A stretch of 64,000 bases of DNA from Uloborus plumipes (GCA_038373865.1 JAXGGA010002223.1:1-64000); one strand, 5' to 3'; counted from the stretch's first letter, positions 43,889 to 54,795 are shown. Numbers and translations are program-made. Notes: a model not told the origin generated them from the letters alone.

Positions 43889-45006
43889 CAGTGGCGTATC
43901 TTGGATTTTTTCAGGGGGGGGGGGAGGTCGATCTTTCAATGATTCTAATGATGTTTATGTTTTTATATATATATGCATGTCTGCAGGCTTTTTAATACGC
44001 TTTTATTAGTTTCACATGTCGCTTTGTTTGTTTGTATGTATATAACTCTGAATAAAATATAAAATTCATGTTCTTTGCAAATGTAAAGTAATATATTTAA
44101 TACTATTATTAATTCTAAAGGCTAAAATATATTACATGTTGATGTATTATAAGTGCATGTAAACTTAGCGGATATTCAATAGTTTTGAAAATCAGAGGGA
44201 AATCAGTTAGATTCATGAAATATAGTTTAACCTTCAGTATTCATGATAGTATAAAGTATTACTTTTATATTTTTCAAGAACGTGACTTTTATATTTTAAA
44301 AATTTCTCAGAACGACTTCAGATTTCAAGTTAAGCAAAGTTTAACCCATTAATGCCTAGAGTCCCTTTTTAGGGACGTTCCTGAATTTCCCCCAAATGAA
44401 CGTTTCAACCAAACAACAGTGTTCAATGAGTACCTTGGTATTGTTTCAATTCGTTATTAACAGATTGCAGCATATAACCATTGTAAAGTGTGTTCTGTAG
44501 TAGTTTTAATATGATCTTTATCAAAAATGACATCGTTCACAATCTCAAGAAAAAAAAGCTAAGTTTTCCAAGTGATTCCCAGCTTCCCAGTTTATGTTAA
44601 TTGCTGATTTTATTTCTGCTTATAAAATGTCTTTTTAAATATTATATCGTAAGCAGAAAAAAAAAATTAGCAAAATAAGTATGTACCCTCTGGGGTCAAT
44701 CGTAACTTTTAAGGGACGATTTTTCTTTCCTCAATAAAACAATTATTTTTTACATAAAATTTTTTTATTATTTTTCCTGTCCATTAAACACTGTTTGTAA
44801 CCACTATACAAAATATCTTTTGGAAAAAAAAAAGTCAGGCATTAATGGGTTAAGCACATTTTGATTAACTCTAAAATCGTATTTTTTAGTTTTTTTTAAA
44901 ACTATAAGTTAAATTATTTCTCTGAAATGTGGGGGGAAAAGGTGTAATGATCAACCTAATTTTCGTTAAGAGGAGGGGGTTTCCCACCGCCTTAGATACG
45001 TCACTA
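43889..45006. mobile_element. Probable hAT-like element, ~1.1 kb, decayed
   Basis: Left CAGTGGCGTATCTTGG and right, inverted, TAGTGACGTATCTAAGG are similar ends, but the 8-bp flanks do not match. A G-run follows the left end, as in the other hATs here. The piggyBac-like MITE 44345-44849 is nested inside. Confidence 0.5.
44345..44849. mobile_element. piggyBac-like MITE, family 1, copy 3 (505 bp)
   Basis: Between TTAA sites (44341-44344 and 44850-44853). Ends CCCATTAATGCCTAGA and, inverted, CCCATTAATGCCTGAC. It follows copy 1 (1094-1606) over its whole length with small indels. Confidence 0.93.
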
Positions 45007-47870
45007 TTCCATGCCCCCCCCCCTCCCGGATCCACGCCTGGCAATAATACATCCCTATTGGACAGTTAAAACGCCAAATTCTTCCTCCCATAGCAAAGCA
45101 CCAGTTCCAAAACACTGCTTAAACTTTTTTTTTTTGTTGAAAAAGAGGGGTTGAAAGTGGAGTCGTCCACCCCCACATGTCGCGTTCGAGAAGAAGCATC
45201 GTTCAATTATCTCCGTCCCAGGCCCGCGCAATATTAACTGTGGGATTAACAGTTACCCAATAAAACGCGCCTCATCGCTCAAAGCACCAGCAATAATATG
45301 GCGGGGCGTTAAGTTTTTTGTTCTGTCTGGTGGAACAACCTCCCCAAGCACCCTTTGTCCCTGTGACACCATGTTGATTCATCGTTCTTTATTTGTGGTC
45401 CGATATACACGTGTTTCGGATGCTTGGAATATTTCTGGGATGCGTCCCACAGAATCTGTGTCAACGATAAGGAAAATATTTTAAGATTACGCGAACTGTG
45501 GCGTGTCCCGTTTCTTTCATATATATCCTCCGAGTTGAGGAATTGGGAGGGGAGGATATTGCGATTGAGGCATGGTTTATCGCTTTTTTTTTTTTTTTTG
45601 TCTCTTTTATTCTCCAGTGACATCAGATACATCCGACTTAAATACCAGACTCAATATTTGACAGATTTACGGTTTAAGTGGTCTGGTAAAATATTGAATT
45701 TTTGCTGAATGAGCTATTTCGTTTTCCCGTTCATTCTGAGATTTATTAATCAAGCTTAAACTGTGATCTGGGACATCTTCTAAAACAAATCTATTCATTA
45801 AATGAAGCAACTTTTCCGCGGTTCATATGGAAAAAGTAGGCAGAATATGTTTCATTTCTAATACTATAAACAAGCTTGAAAGCCATATCTTAACCGCGGC
45901 TCTGATACCTAGTAACATGATAAAGATGGGCTTTTAACTAAGGACCTCAGGTTTTGCTTGCTTTGCATGGTATATTCACCTTTATATTGTAAAATACAAT
46001 TATTTTCCCTTTTCAAAGAAAAACCCTTTTGCTCAATTGCTTGGATAGATAATTCATTTTATGTATTTAATTAGTGTGTGTGGGGGGGGGGATGGGACTG
46101 CAGTGGGAGGGTGAAAGGCAGCAGTTGCAGAAACGAGTTTTTGAAAAATTTGAAGAAACACGTTTTGGATTTCATACTAACAGCAGGAACATGTTGCAAA
46201 TCGACGTTTTATTCGGGCTTCATTTTCAGCGGAAACCGAATGAGCAAGTTTGGCACAATAAGGGAAATAGATGACAAAAATGAAAAAAAAAAAAAAAAAA
46301 GAATAATGAAAGATATGCTGATACTGCCCTTAATCTTCCAATGACAAATCTTTTTAATTTCTGAATTGAAGTAAGATATAATTTCTAAATTAAAAAAAAA
46401 AAGAAAAAAAAACCTTACGTTATACTTAATTTTTATTGGGCATTTTCTCCCTCTTCATCCGAACAGATGAACAATGAGACGCGTATGCAGCCCACTGTCC
46501 TAATGTTGCCGACTCCTGCTCTACCATCCCAGGTCCAATTTCAAATGTAAAATATTTTTTTTGTATTTTAATTCCAGAGAAATAAACATACCCCACTCTA
46601 CACAAGTGCTTCAATGAAACTTGTTGAGAAAAATCTCATTATTATATGATCCTTATCGCTCTCTTTTCTTTATAAGTCAACATACACAAACTAAAAAAAA
46701 TCCCCTTTTTGTACCTGAGCTCTTTTTCCCCCCGCTATTATTCAATAAACGCTACCTAGCTTCGAGTTCTCCCATTTTCCTTGTGCTGACAACAATGTTA
46801 GCAAAAGGCTTCGTTTTGTAGTCGGAACCCAAAACCATCACCAGCCCCCCCCCCTCCCCCCAGCCCGCCGTTTCGGTAACTATGAAGGAGAACGTCGGTA
46901 AGAGAGCCTTTACTTTGCCACGATTAAGATGACGTGGAGCCGACTATTTTGAATCACTGTAATTATTTCACACATTGAGCTCTGGGGGGACCGTCCTCGA
47001 AATGCGAGCAGCAATTCGGAGGTGTGGGGCAGATGTGATGGAGAAATGATTGCACCCCAAAAGATGAGGAAAGAATTGGTATTCAGTTGATGTATAGAAC
47101 GCGACTGAAGAAATCCAAACATGGTGAGGGCATAAATTTGCAACGGAAATTGCATACGCGCTTTGCAGAGTAACAAGGAAGACTTTCTTCGCAGAAACCG
47201 CAGAAGCGTTTATTATCTTCTAATCTTTCTTTTAGGCATAAAAACGTGGTTTTATGGCACCTCTGGAAAATGTTGTTCGAACTTCTGTGGAAAATGTCTG
47301 ACTTTTGTGTCAGTATGTGTGTGCATGTAATGGTTGCATAAAACAGTTTTCTGTAACATTTTGTGTAATAATTTAATCTCGTAATTTAGGGTCACAAGAA
47401 ATCCGAATCAATGTGTAAATTTATGGGGGTTTGGAGATGCTGCAGGATTAAAGCGTGTACGCAGACCTACATCTATCGAGGAAAGACGTGAGATTTATTA
47501 TTTATTATTTTTTTTCTTTTTTCTTTCCAATGTGGCTGAGTAAGCGGCTTTTGCATTGTGCAGATCTGGTGCAATCCCCCTATATGGCATCCCGTCTTGC
47601 ATGTGCCACCATAGGCGCGGATAATTTTGACGGCTAGTTTCCACCAGATGGAGGCACCTGAGCTATCTTCAAAGCGAAACTGTACCAGGAATTTAATTTT
47701 GGCGAAGGTATTCAACGCCAAACGAATACCCAAAGGATCACCTACATGCCACATCATCATACGACATGAGCGCTGAGGATTTTCTGCATCTTGAAAAATA
47801 CATCGATCGGCCACCGCAGGTGGGAATCCTGGTCCAAGGCGTTTAAGGCTAACGCCTTACCATCACGTCA
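45007..47870. other. Unassigned, about 2.9 kb
   Basis: Contains the end of another decayed element (GGATCCACGCCTGG near 45029), a GC-richer patch at 45180-45310, G-runs near 46081 and C-runs near 46845. Paired open frames at 45309-45708 and 47473-47637 lie on opposite strands of the same sequence and show no family resemblance. I cannot support a gene. Confidence 0.35.
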
Positions 47871-48165
47871 CACAGCCCCCAGACTTGGGCTGTGGTGGCC
47901 CGATCAGCAAGGCGTCGGACTCATGACCGGGGGGACCCGGGTTCGATCCCAGCCGATCAAAGATCCACCGTCTTGATTAATGGTGGCTAGGGGACGTTAA
48001 AAATGTCGTGGTCACAAAGTCCTCCCAGTGAAACGATACCTCTGGGGGGTGCTGGGCCAAGGGTTTTCTCGGCCCTTGGTCTGGTTCAAAAAAGCGCTCG
48101 TTAGTGCCCTATCCCGGTTAAACCACGAGTTGTCTTAGTATGGTAGGTACGGGGGACCCTGGAGT
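47871..48165 (+). mobile_element. tRNA-derived SINE, full copy S1
   Basis: The head carries an A-box-like TGGCCCGATCAG (47896-47907) and a perfect B box GGTTCGATCC (47940-47949). The body has GATCAAAGATCCACCG, GTCGTGGTCACAAAGTCCTC, GAAACGATACCTCTGGGGG and GGTTAAACCACGA. The tail is GGTACGGGGGACCCTGGAGT then ATGTGAAG. The B box and anticodon-arm region keep tRNA spacing, so RNA polymerase III transcription is expected. Confidence 0.9.
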
Positions 48166-48465
48166 ATGTGAAGCCCACAGACATGAGCTGTGGTGTCCCG
48201 ATCAGCCTCGTAACCGGAGGGTCCCGAACTCGATCTTGACCTATCAAAGATCCACTGTCATCACTAATGGTGGCTGGGAGACGTTAAATAAGAGTCGTGA
48301 TCACAAAGCCCTCATAGTGAATCGATACCTGTGGGGGTACCGAACCAGGGGTTTGCTTGGCTTCTGGTCTTGATACACAAAAAACAGCACTCTTCAGGGC
48401 CCCATCCAACCAGTTAAACCACATTTTGTGGTAGGTACGGGGGACCCTGGTGTTAAAAGTGAATA
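48166..48465 (+). mobile_element. tRNA-derived SINE, diverged copy S2, directly after S1
   Basis: Same order of words as S1 from CCCACAGACATGAGCTGTGG to GGTACGGGGGACCCTGG, but with many changes. The B box is degraded (AACTCGATCT), and about 10 bp of the anticodon region are lost. It abuts S1 head to tail. Confidence 0.87.
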
Positions 48466-48544
48466 GACGACCGAGTTGAGAATTAAATGAGAAAAATAAA
48501 ATGTCTCCAAATTTACCTACTCTTCAGCCAAAATATACCGATTA

Positions 48545-48920
48545 AGAAAATTTTAAGGAGTTCACAGCGCCCCTAGCTCTACGTTGCACATAGCCTACAT
48601 ATATACGAACCGCTCCGTGTGAGAGGGACAGCCACTAAACGCGACGGCCAGCAAATATCGGTCCGCTGTCGACGAAAAAATCGGGGGAGATCGCCAGCCT
48701 CCCGGTAATGGGTCGGCATCGGAGATAATGACAGCGAGCGGGCCCCGGCAATGCAGGCCACTTACCACGAAACGTGCGAAGACGGGCTCGCCTCTCTCCG
48801 CGGTTGCGTTTGAGAAGGAAAATTACGCACCCCTCTCCCCCCTCGCTTCGTCAAACGTCAATCTGCGCGATCCAGGAAGGGACCGTCGCAAAATACTACT
48901 GAGAGATAGATGATCATTGT
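48545..48920 (-). promoter_or_regulatory. CpG-rich patch, possible gene 5' region
   Basis: The most CpG-rich part of the window (GCGACGGCC, GTCGACG, CCGCGG, GCGCGATCC), with no repeat match. On the minus strand, CGTTTCGTG is followed by GTAAGTGG (donor-like, 48761-48765), and TCTCTCAG near 48903-48910 is acceptor-like. All three frames between these two sites contain stops, so any exon here would be untranslated. A TATATAT word lies at 48599-48605. Confidence 0.3.
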
Positions 48921-48964
48921 GTTAGGAGATCCTTTAAAATAATCTTATAAAGGTAGTATCTTAC

Positions 48965-49005
48965 CGACTTTCCGCTTCATCTTGGGCGCTTGCATCGTGT
49001 CGCTG
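48965..49005 (-). other. Candidate 41-nt exon
   Basis: On the minus strand a pyrimidine-rich TTTCTCTTTTCGAATATTCT..CACAG precedes CAGCGACACGATGCAAGC, and the segment ends GAAAGTCG followed by GTAAGATA. Both splice signals are strong. Two frames are open; one contains ATG (MQAPKMKRKV), the other reads RHDASAQDEAES. With the adjacent CpG-rich patch this may be part of a real gene, but no further exon can be linked from this window. Confidence 0.3.
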
Positions 49006-49639
49006 CTGTGAAGAGAATATTCGAAAAGAGAAATCATTTTTCATCAAATATTATGTTAAAATTAACTATTTACAAATCGGCTATTTTCAACTCAAACTGC
49101 AACAAAAAATCAATTCAGAATGTTCCATTAAAAATCAACTGTGTCAGTTCGTCCCATCATTTTTTATCTCATTCTTCATTTCACTTCAGTTCAGTTCATG
49201 TCATTCAAACCTTGGGGCTTGGGAATCGCAGAGCTCGTGTTGGTCGGGACATTGATGATCCTGGTCCTGGTACATGGTCAAAGTTCTGACAAATTCATGA
49301 ACTTCGTGTGTACTGAAGTGTTTATAATCAACTTCATTTCTGAATGGGGGGGGGGGGGGGTGCTAGAAAATATTCGCCCCATGTGCCGTCATCCCATAGG
49401 CCGGCCCTGGACTTTGGAACTTCCAACTTTCACAGAACTTGAGTTATGGTTTTTTTTTTTTTTTTTTTGAACAAAACGTAAAATTCTAAGTTATCTCACA
49501 CGTCTTAATCAGTGCATACGATCAGAAAATCTCAATGATTTAAATTTTCTACATGTTGCTTTTTATTTGCTAACAATTAAAACGCTTATTATTAATAGAA
49601 GCAAGGCGTTTAAAATAGTTTTCAATTTTTATTCTTGAC
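49006..49639. other. Unassigned; G-run and T-run region
   Basis: A G-run at 49347-49360 and CATAGGCCGGCCCTGG at 49395-49410 look like one end of a GC-rich hAT element, but no partner was found. T-run at 49450-49468. Confidence 0.35.
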
Positions 49640-49930
49640 TAGCTTATTACCCGGTGTAGCCCGGGTGCTAGTTATAGCTCCATTATAATTGTTTTCCCTT
49701 GTCTCTATTACTCTGGCTATTTAAAACTGAAAGAAAATGGCCATTTTGAGACAAAAAATTTGAATTTTTTTTAAATTTCAAAACACCGCCTATGTGAATT
49801 TATTTTAGTACATAAAGGAACCTCTGCCAAGTTTGAGGAAAATCGGACGAAAACTGTAGATTTGCATAAGGAACAAACATACAGACAAACAAACAAACAA
49901 ACATCCATTTATGTATAAATAGATTCTGCT
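49640..49930 (+). repeat. Interspersed repeat fragment with (CAAA)n tail
   Basis: GACTAGCTTATTACCCGGTG then TAGCCCGGG at the start, GAAAATCGGACGAAAACTG in the body, and ACAAACAAACAAACAAAC followed by TTATGTATAAATAGAT at the end. This is a common layout of 3' ends of arthropod interspersed repeats; class not determined. Confidence 0.6.
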
Positions 49931-49987
49931 GAGCAAAACTCACACGTTGCGATTTTATGTAAGAGCCACGAATTCATGAGAAATTGG

Positions 49988-50032
49988 TAAGTATTAGAAG
50001 AAAGTTTCGTAATGACCACAACATACTGTAAT
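49988..50032 (-). repeat. Dispersed repeat family B, fragment
   Basis: The inverted word AGAAGAAAGTTTCGTAATGA then CCACAAC matches the first ~35 bp of copies A and B. Confidence 0.6.
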
Positions 50033-50413
50033 TAAGTTATTGATTCATTTCATCTAAAATAACATTTTTGCCCTCTTCTCATTTTAAAAATACGACCTCG
50101 TTCCCATTTTATAGTTAAAAAATCTTGCAGGTGCAACTGGCGCCATTTCTCTAATGTCATCTCATTCGTAGCATGTGGGTAAATATTACGTTCTATAAGC
50201 AGAGGAAGAGAGTTAACAATATGAACCTGTTATCGTATTTATAACATTTAGTCTTTGTCCTGAAAATTTTCAGATCTGTAGTCCTGAAACTGCAATTTAC
50301 GCAATCTCTGGTGATGTTAAAAGGAGGAGAGGTTTATGGACTTTTTGAGCTTTTCGAGATCGGAGACTTCCTCGAAAATGTCCCGAAATAGAAGTTCTAA
50401 AAATGAAGTTTTG

Positions 50414-50715
50414 GGCAGGGATTCAAATGAAACAGCACTGCGATCGCTTCGAATTGCAATCGCTACTGGAAGTGAATTACATTATCATCAACTTAACTTG
50501 GGATAACGTCACTACGGGTGGAGCCAATAAGAGCTCACAAGCACTCAGCGATCTCCTCTTATTCGCCAAGTAGGCTGTGACGTTTTATCTAGCTCGTTCT
50601 TCATAGGCAAACGTCACGCTGACGTCACGATGTTTTTATCAAGAAACGTTCTAATGTAATTCATTTCCAGTAGCGATTGTAATTTGCGATGGCCTGTTTC
50701 ACTTGAATCCCTGCC
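50414..50715. mobile_element. MITE with ~65-bp inverted ends, ~302 bp
   Basis: Left GGCAGGGATTCAAATGAAAC..GCAATCGCTACTGGAAGTGA; right, inverted, GGCAGGGATTCAAGTGAAAC..ACAATCGCTACTGGAAATGA, both continuing to ATTACATTA. The interior has two GACGTCA/GTGACGTT-like words (50633, 50577). Target duplication not identified. Confidence 0.8.
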
Positions 50716-50727
50716 TTAGACAATATT

Positions 50728-51115
50728 TAAAATTAGCAGTACCCGCACGGCCTGCGCTTGTGCAATAAATAAATAAAAAAAAATGAGAAAGAGTAATGTT
50801 TTCCCCGTCAAAACATTTAAGAGAAATCCCGAGCAAAGATCGAGTTAAGCCTTGGCTAAGTTCACTTTGCATTGAAATGTCGAAGTCAATCTTTTCACAT
50901 TTGAACAAAATGGCAACGGCAATTAAAACTTGATTTTCAAACTTTAAGCGGGTACAAGTCGTTTCCACGTGATTTTTCAACATTCCGTTCACGACACAGT
51001 AGGTAGAAAATGTTCTATAGTAGGCTTTTTCGTAATCTTTCCAATGAGACCAAGATCTAGACGATACGATATTTATTTAGAGATACATATGTTGGAGTTT
51101 GTGTTTGAAAAAAAA
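50728..51115 (+). repeat. Dispersed repeat family A, copy 2
   Basis: CAGTACCCGCACGG, an (AAAT)n stretch, then AAGCCTTGGCTAAG, TTGAAATGTCG, AAGTCGTTTCCACGTG and GACGATACGA in the same order as 2866-3690, with length differences. Confidence 0.6.
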
Positions 51116-52011
51116 TACAGATTTGAATAGATTGCCCAATCTATTCAAAATTTTCACTAAAAGATAACAATTTCTCGGAACCAACAAAGTCCTTTCGCAG
51201 AAAAGTAACGGAACACGAGTCAAAAGAACTGCCCCAGTTGAATGGAACCTGCCCGAACCACCACCTCTCTTCCTTTCCATCAAGTCTCGGAAGGAATAGA
51301 ACGAAGAATTCCACCCCTTTCCTTTTTCATTTCCTTGTTTCGGAGCTGCGAAAAAAGGGTTGTTCCGATCCTTATCGTGTCTCTCCCTTTTTGCAATCAG
51401 ATTACTTTTCGGCGCCTTTTTCTTTGCCGACCCGGTTTGGAGAAGTGTTCGGGAAAGGTATGTTCGGTCCTTTGTGGAAGACACCCACTTATTTAGGGTT
51501 GCTGGACAGCATATTTGGAAAAGTACATGATTCTGCCTTTTCTTTCTTCGTTTGTTGCACAAGAAATAATTAAGCTCTATGTGCAGGGGGGGGGGGTAGG
51601 AAGTGGTAAATTTGTTCTAAGAATGGCATAATAGAGTGAAGAGTTTTGTTGCCACGGTGGATTTGTACACAAACGTGCCATTTTGAAATGACAATTGAAG
51701 GGCTTGGAGGATAAAGGGGCTATGTTACATTAAAAAAATAAACACTCTGGATAATGGTAAGCAATGGATACAGGTAACCAAAAAAAAACTTGGTACATTA
51801 AACAGTAGATGTCATTAGACCATTTTACGCACACTAACGACAAAACCAGAAAACAAAAAAGCTGCAACAACTGCAACAATAAAACTTTGAACTTTAATTA
51901 CTCGCAATTTCTGTTTTGTCACGTAACCCCTTCATCTTCCAAGCCCTTTATTTATTTATTTATTTATTTTTTCAGAAGCCATCAGCTTCAACAAACACGA
52001 GGACTTCACTT
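51116..52011. other. Unassigned; overlapping open frames 51077-51573
   Basis: A 161-aa minus frame and a 111-aa plus frame overlap. Neither matches a family I know, and the plus frames use CT-rich sequence. 51949-51973 is a (TTTA)n stretch. Confidence 0.3.
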
Positions 52012-52303
52012 CACACACTCCAGGGTCCCCCGTACCTACCACAGCTTCGTGGTTTAACCGGGATAGGGCCCTGAAGAGCGCTCTGTTCTTAATTTTGAAC
52101 CAGAACCTAGGGTCGAGCAAACCCTAGGGCCCAGCACCCCCAGAGGTATCGTTTCACTTGGAGGACTTTGTGACCACGACATTTTTAACGCCTCCCAGCC
52201 ACCATTAATCAAGGCGGTGGATCTTTGATCGGCTGGGTTTCGAACCCGGGTCCCTCCGGACACGAGTCCGATGCCTTACCGATCGGGCCACCACGGCCCT
52301 CCA
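52012..52303 (-). mobile_element. tRNA-derived SINE, full copy S3
   Basis: The minus strand reads GGGCCGTGGTGGCCCGATCG, then a B box GGTTCGAAAC (one base from consensus), the same body as S1, and the tail GGTACGGGGGACCCTGGAGT then GTGTGAAGTGAAGTCC. Closest to S1 by eye. It lies directly after S4 in transcription direction. Confidence 0.9.
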
Positions 52304-52515
52304 TACACGAGGACTTCACTTCACACTCTCCAGGGTCCCCCGTACTAACATACACATACACGAGGACTGCCGTACTATGCGCTTCGCCTCCTGACAAACA
52401 CAGGAAGGATTTGCGGCACAGAAAGGATGAAATAACATCCATGGGCAAGGCGGGATTCGAACCTGCGACCACTTGCTTACGAGGAGAGTACCTCTAGAGG
52501 TCAACGTGCCATCAA
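52304..52515 (-). mobile_element. Second SINE type (tRNA-Thr-like head), S4
   Basis: The minus strand reads AGAGGTACTCTCCTCGTAAG, CAAGTGGTCGCAGGTTCGAA, TCCCGCC. The B box GGTTCGAATCC is perfect, and the arm around CTCGTAA resembles a tRNA-Thr(CGU) anticodon loop. The body (GATGTTATTTCATCCTTTCT..AGGAGGCGAAGCGC) is unlike S1-S3. It nevertheless ends in the same GTACGGGGGACCCTGGAGAG then TGTGAAGTGAAGTCCTCG tail. Confidence 0.8.
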
Positions 52516-52984
52516 TTTTTAGTGGCATCTTTTCAACATTATTTATGGGGAGCAAATCATTCTTCGTGTTTAGTTTGTATTTTTAAAGAAAGAAGGCGAG
52601 GGAGGTGGAGAATCAGGATGTTTTGAAATAATTTTTAGAGAAAAAATAAAATAAAATGAAATAAAAAATAAACCGTTTTAGGAGCCGTTGGGGGGCTTAT
52701 TTTACATGATGAAATGACCTTTTTGATCAAAAATGAATCTTCAAAAAAGCTGTAGTGAAAGTTATGATCATTAAAACATGCATTTCGTTCAATTTTAGTT
52801 TTAATAAATCTAAAGTATCAAAGCAATGAAAAAAAAAAAAAAAAAGTTTTTTAGCTTTGCAAAAAAAAAAGAAAAGAAAGAAAAAGGGGTGGAACACTGA
52901 TTTTCAATGATTAGAACATGAAAGCATTATCTAAATGTTGATGAATTTAGAACATGTACTACAATATACGAAATAGATACGAAA
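52516..52984. other. Unassigned, A-rich
   Basis: Several A-runs (52829-52845, 52861-52885). No gene or element recognised. Confidence 0.4.
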
Positions 52985-53050
52985 TAGACCTTTGTGCACA
53001 AAAATAAAAGCATATAATACAACGCTGAAAAGCACAAATGCGCATGAATA

Positions 53051-53097
53051 CTGCAGACACGTGTTTCGGCGAAACAAAGAACGCCTTTTTCAATGCC
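53051..53097 (-). ncRNA. Hammerhead-like motif, F6 left arm
   Basis: Core strand TTGAAAA plus A; stem II GGCG..CGCC with a loop altered to TTCTTTGTTT; GAAA, ACACGTGT, C, TGCAG conserved. One base shorter at the stem I 5' side (TGGCA). Confidence 0.38.
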
Positions 53098-53155
53098 AAA
53101 ATGTGACCGACAAAGCCGAATTTTGCGTGTGTCTGTGCATCCACAAGCTCACAGT

Positions 53156-53204
53156 TTGGCTTTGAAAAAGTCGTTCCTTGTGACGCCGAAACACGTGTCT
53201 GCAG
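53156..53204 (+). ncRNA. Hammerhead-like motif, F6 right arm (degenerate)
   Basis: GAAA, ACACGTGT, C, TGCAG are intact, but the stem I 5' strand is TTGGC and stem II is GTCGTT/GACGCC, so pairing is weakened. Confidence 0.3.
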
Positions 53205-53427
53205 TATTCCTGCGCATTTGTGCTTTTCAGCGTTATATTATATGCTTTTATGTTTTTCGGTTTTGAAGTCTTTTTTTTTTTTTCAAAATTTTTTTGATAT
53301 CTTTTAATACTGTTTTGTATGTGCGTTTTTTGAGCAACTATAACTGAGCTTAATTCATTTTTAACTAGATGAAACTAATATGTGTTCAGTTAAGAGAGAA
53401 AATTTGTCATTGAAAAGTTCTAAACTA

Positions 53428-54793
53428 CACTGTTAAAAAAAAACCTGAATTTTCAGGAAGTTTTTTACTGATTTTAACAGAAAATTTCCGTTTTCGCCTT
53501 AAAACGTATCTTTTCCTTAATTAAAACAGAAATATTCCGTAAATCACCAAGTTGGAGAAACAAAAATGGAATTTTCCCGTCTTTATGGTTGCAGCGTTGC
53601 AGCGTATGGTTTCTGCATTAACTATGATTCGTTGGTCAAAGCACGAGACGGTAAAACTTGTAACATGCAGAGCCAGCCGTTGTGAATTAATATATGCGTA
53701 TTAGAGCTTCCTGTGAGAGACGCGGACCTTGTACTCTTCTCTTCGCATTATTAGTTTGTTAGAGGACACTGCTTTCCAAAACACATCGAACTTCGAACGT
53801 ATAATTTTATTCGTGTCTGTTGTGTCGTGATATATCTTGTGAAGCCATTTTGTTTTAATTTGAGATTGCTTTGAAGAACGTCTGCCTGGTTTTATAGCAT
53901 TTCGAGTAGCAATTATTTTGGGTCGTTAGTAAAATTGACTTGTGAAAAAAATGATTGAATATTTTCATGCACTTGGAAGTCATGTGAGGATTCTGTATAT
54001 CGTATTTCCCTTGCCCGACATTTTAAAGAACATTTGGTTTATCAGTCCATAATTAATCACAGTTGATTCAATCAAAATGGGCAACAAAAGGGTGTGTGAG
54101 TATACTTTAAAATCCACACTTTGCTGTTGTCTTTTTTTGTGGGGCTCTTCCAGATTAGAGGTAAGAATGGCTCTTGCTCAATCAATTTTTATCATGTTTT
54201 TACTTCTGTTATTATTATTTTTATTTTTAATTTAATTTGAGTCCAGACTTAATAGTTAGTTATTTCATGATGTAAACTTAGACATTTAAGAGCTAATGTA
54301 TATAAACTTAATATGAGTGCTGAGGGTTAGTAAAATGATTTTTGTAATTCTCCATAAAGATTTAAAAGTTTAGTCCCAAAACTAAGCTTTTTTCCTTAAT
54401 GATTTTACTTTATTTACACATTTGTTTTCATCTTCAGTTCAAAACATATTAAGAAATAAACTAAAAAACAATGTATAAGTGCTTATTTCAATATCATCAA
54501 AAGATTGGAGAGTCAAATCAGAGCTATCGTGCATTAAAATAATAAAAAATAATAATTTTCAGGAAATGTAATGCGTTCCTTACAGCAATCTATTGATCTA
54601 TTAATTCACTGCATTCATGAGCACTACATGTTATACAATGTGTTTGCAGAAAATTATTTATTGCTTGTTTTTAAATTTACCCATCGTAGTTTCTGTAAAA
54701 TCACGGAAATATAATTAACGAAACGGAATAACTCCGGCAACTCAGCTGCCGTAACCCTTACTGCTATTTTCAGGACATTTTTTTTTATCAGTG
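53428..54793. mobile_element. CACTGTTAAAA-ended non-autonomous element, 1366 bp
   Basis: Left CACTGTTAAAAAAAAACCTG then AATTTTCAGG; right, inverted, CACTGATAAAAAAAAATGTC then CTGAAAATAG. TA flanks both sides (53426-53427 and 54794-54795). The ends resemble those of Tc1/mariner-type MITEs. No transposase frame inside. Confidence 0.72.
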
Positions 54794-54795
54794 TA

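Larger units (their letters stand above)
52985..53252. repeat. Foldback family F, copy F6
   Basis: Arms AAAAGCATATAATACAACGC..AAAAGCACAAATGCGCATGA on the left, and the complement on the right ending AGCGTTATATTATATGCTTTT. The outer arm sequence differs from the other copies, but the cores are the same family. Confidence 0.9.

Noticed and set aside
43889..45006. Treating this as a confirmed hAT like its neighbours
   Set aside because: Ends are similar but the 8-bp flanks CCCAAGGC and TTCCATGC do not match; kept only as probable.
47940..47949. Intact B box suggesting a tRNA gene in the SINE at 47871-48165
   Set aside because: Acceptor and D stems do not pair and the sequence continues into a SINE body shared with three other copies.
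51077..51573. Overlapping 161-aa (-) and 111-aa (+) frames
   Set aside because: Neither shows a known family; mutual overlap in GC-balanced DNA commonly produces such pairs.
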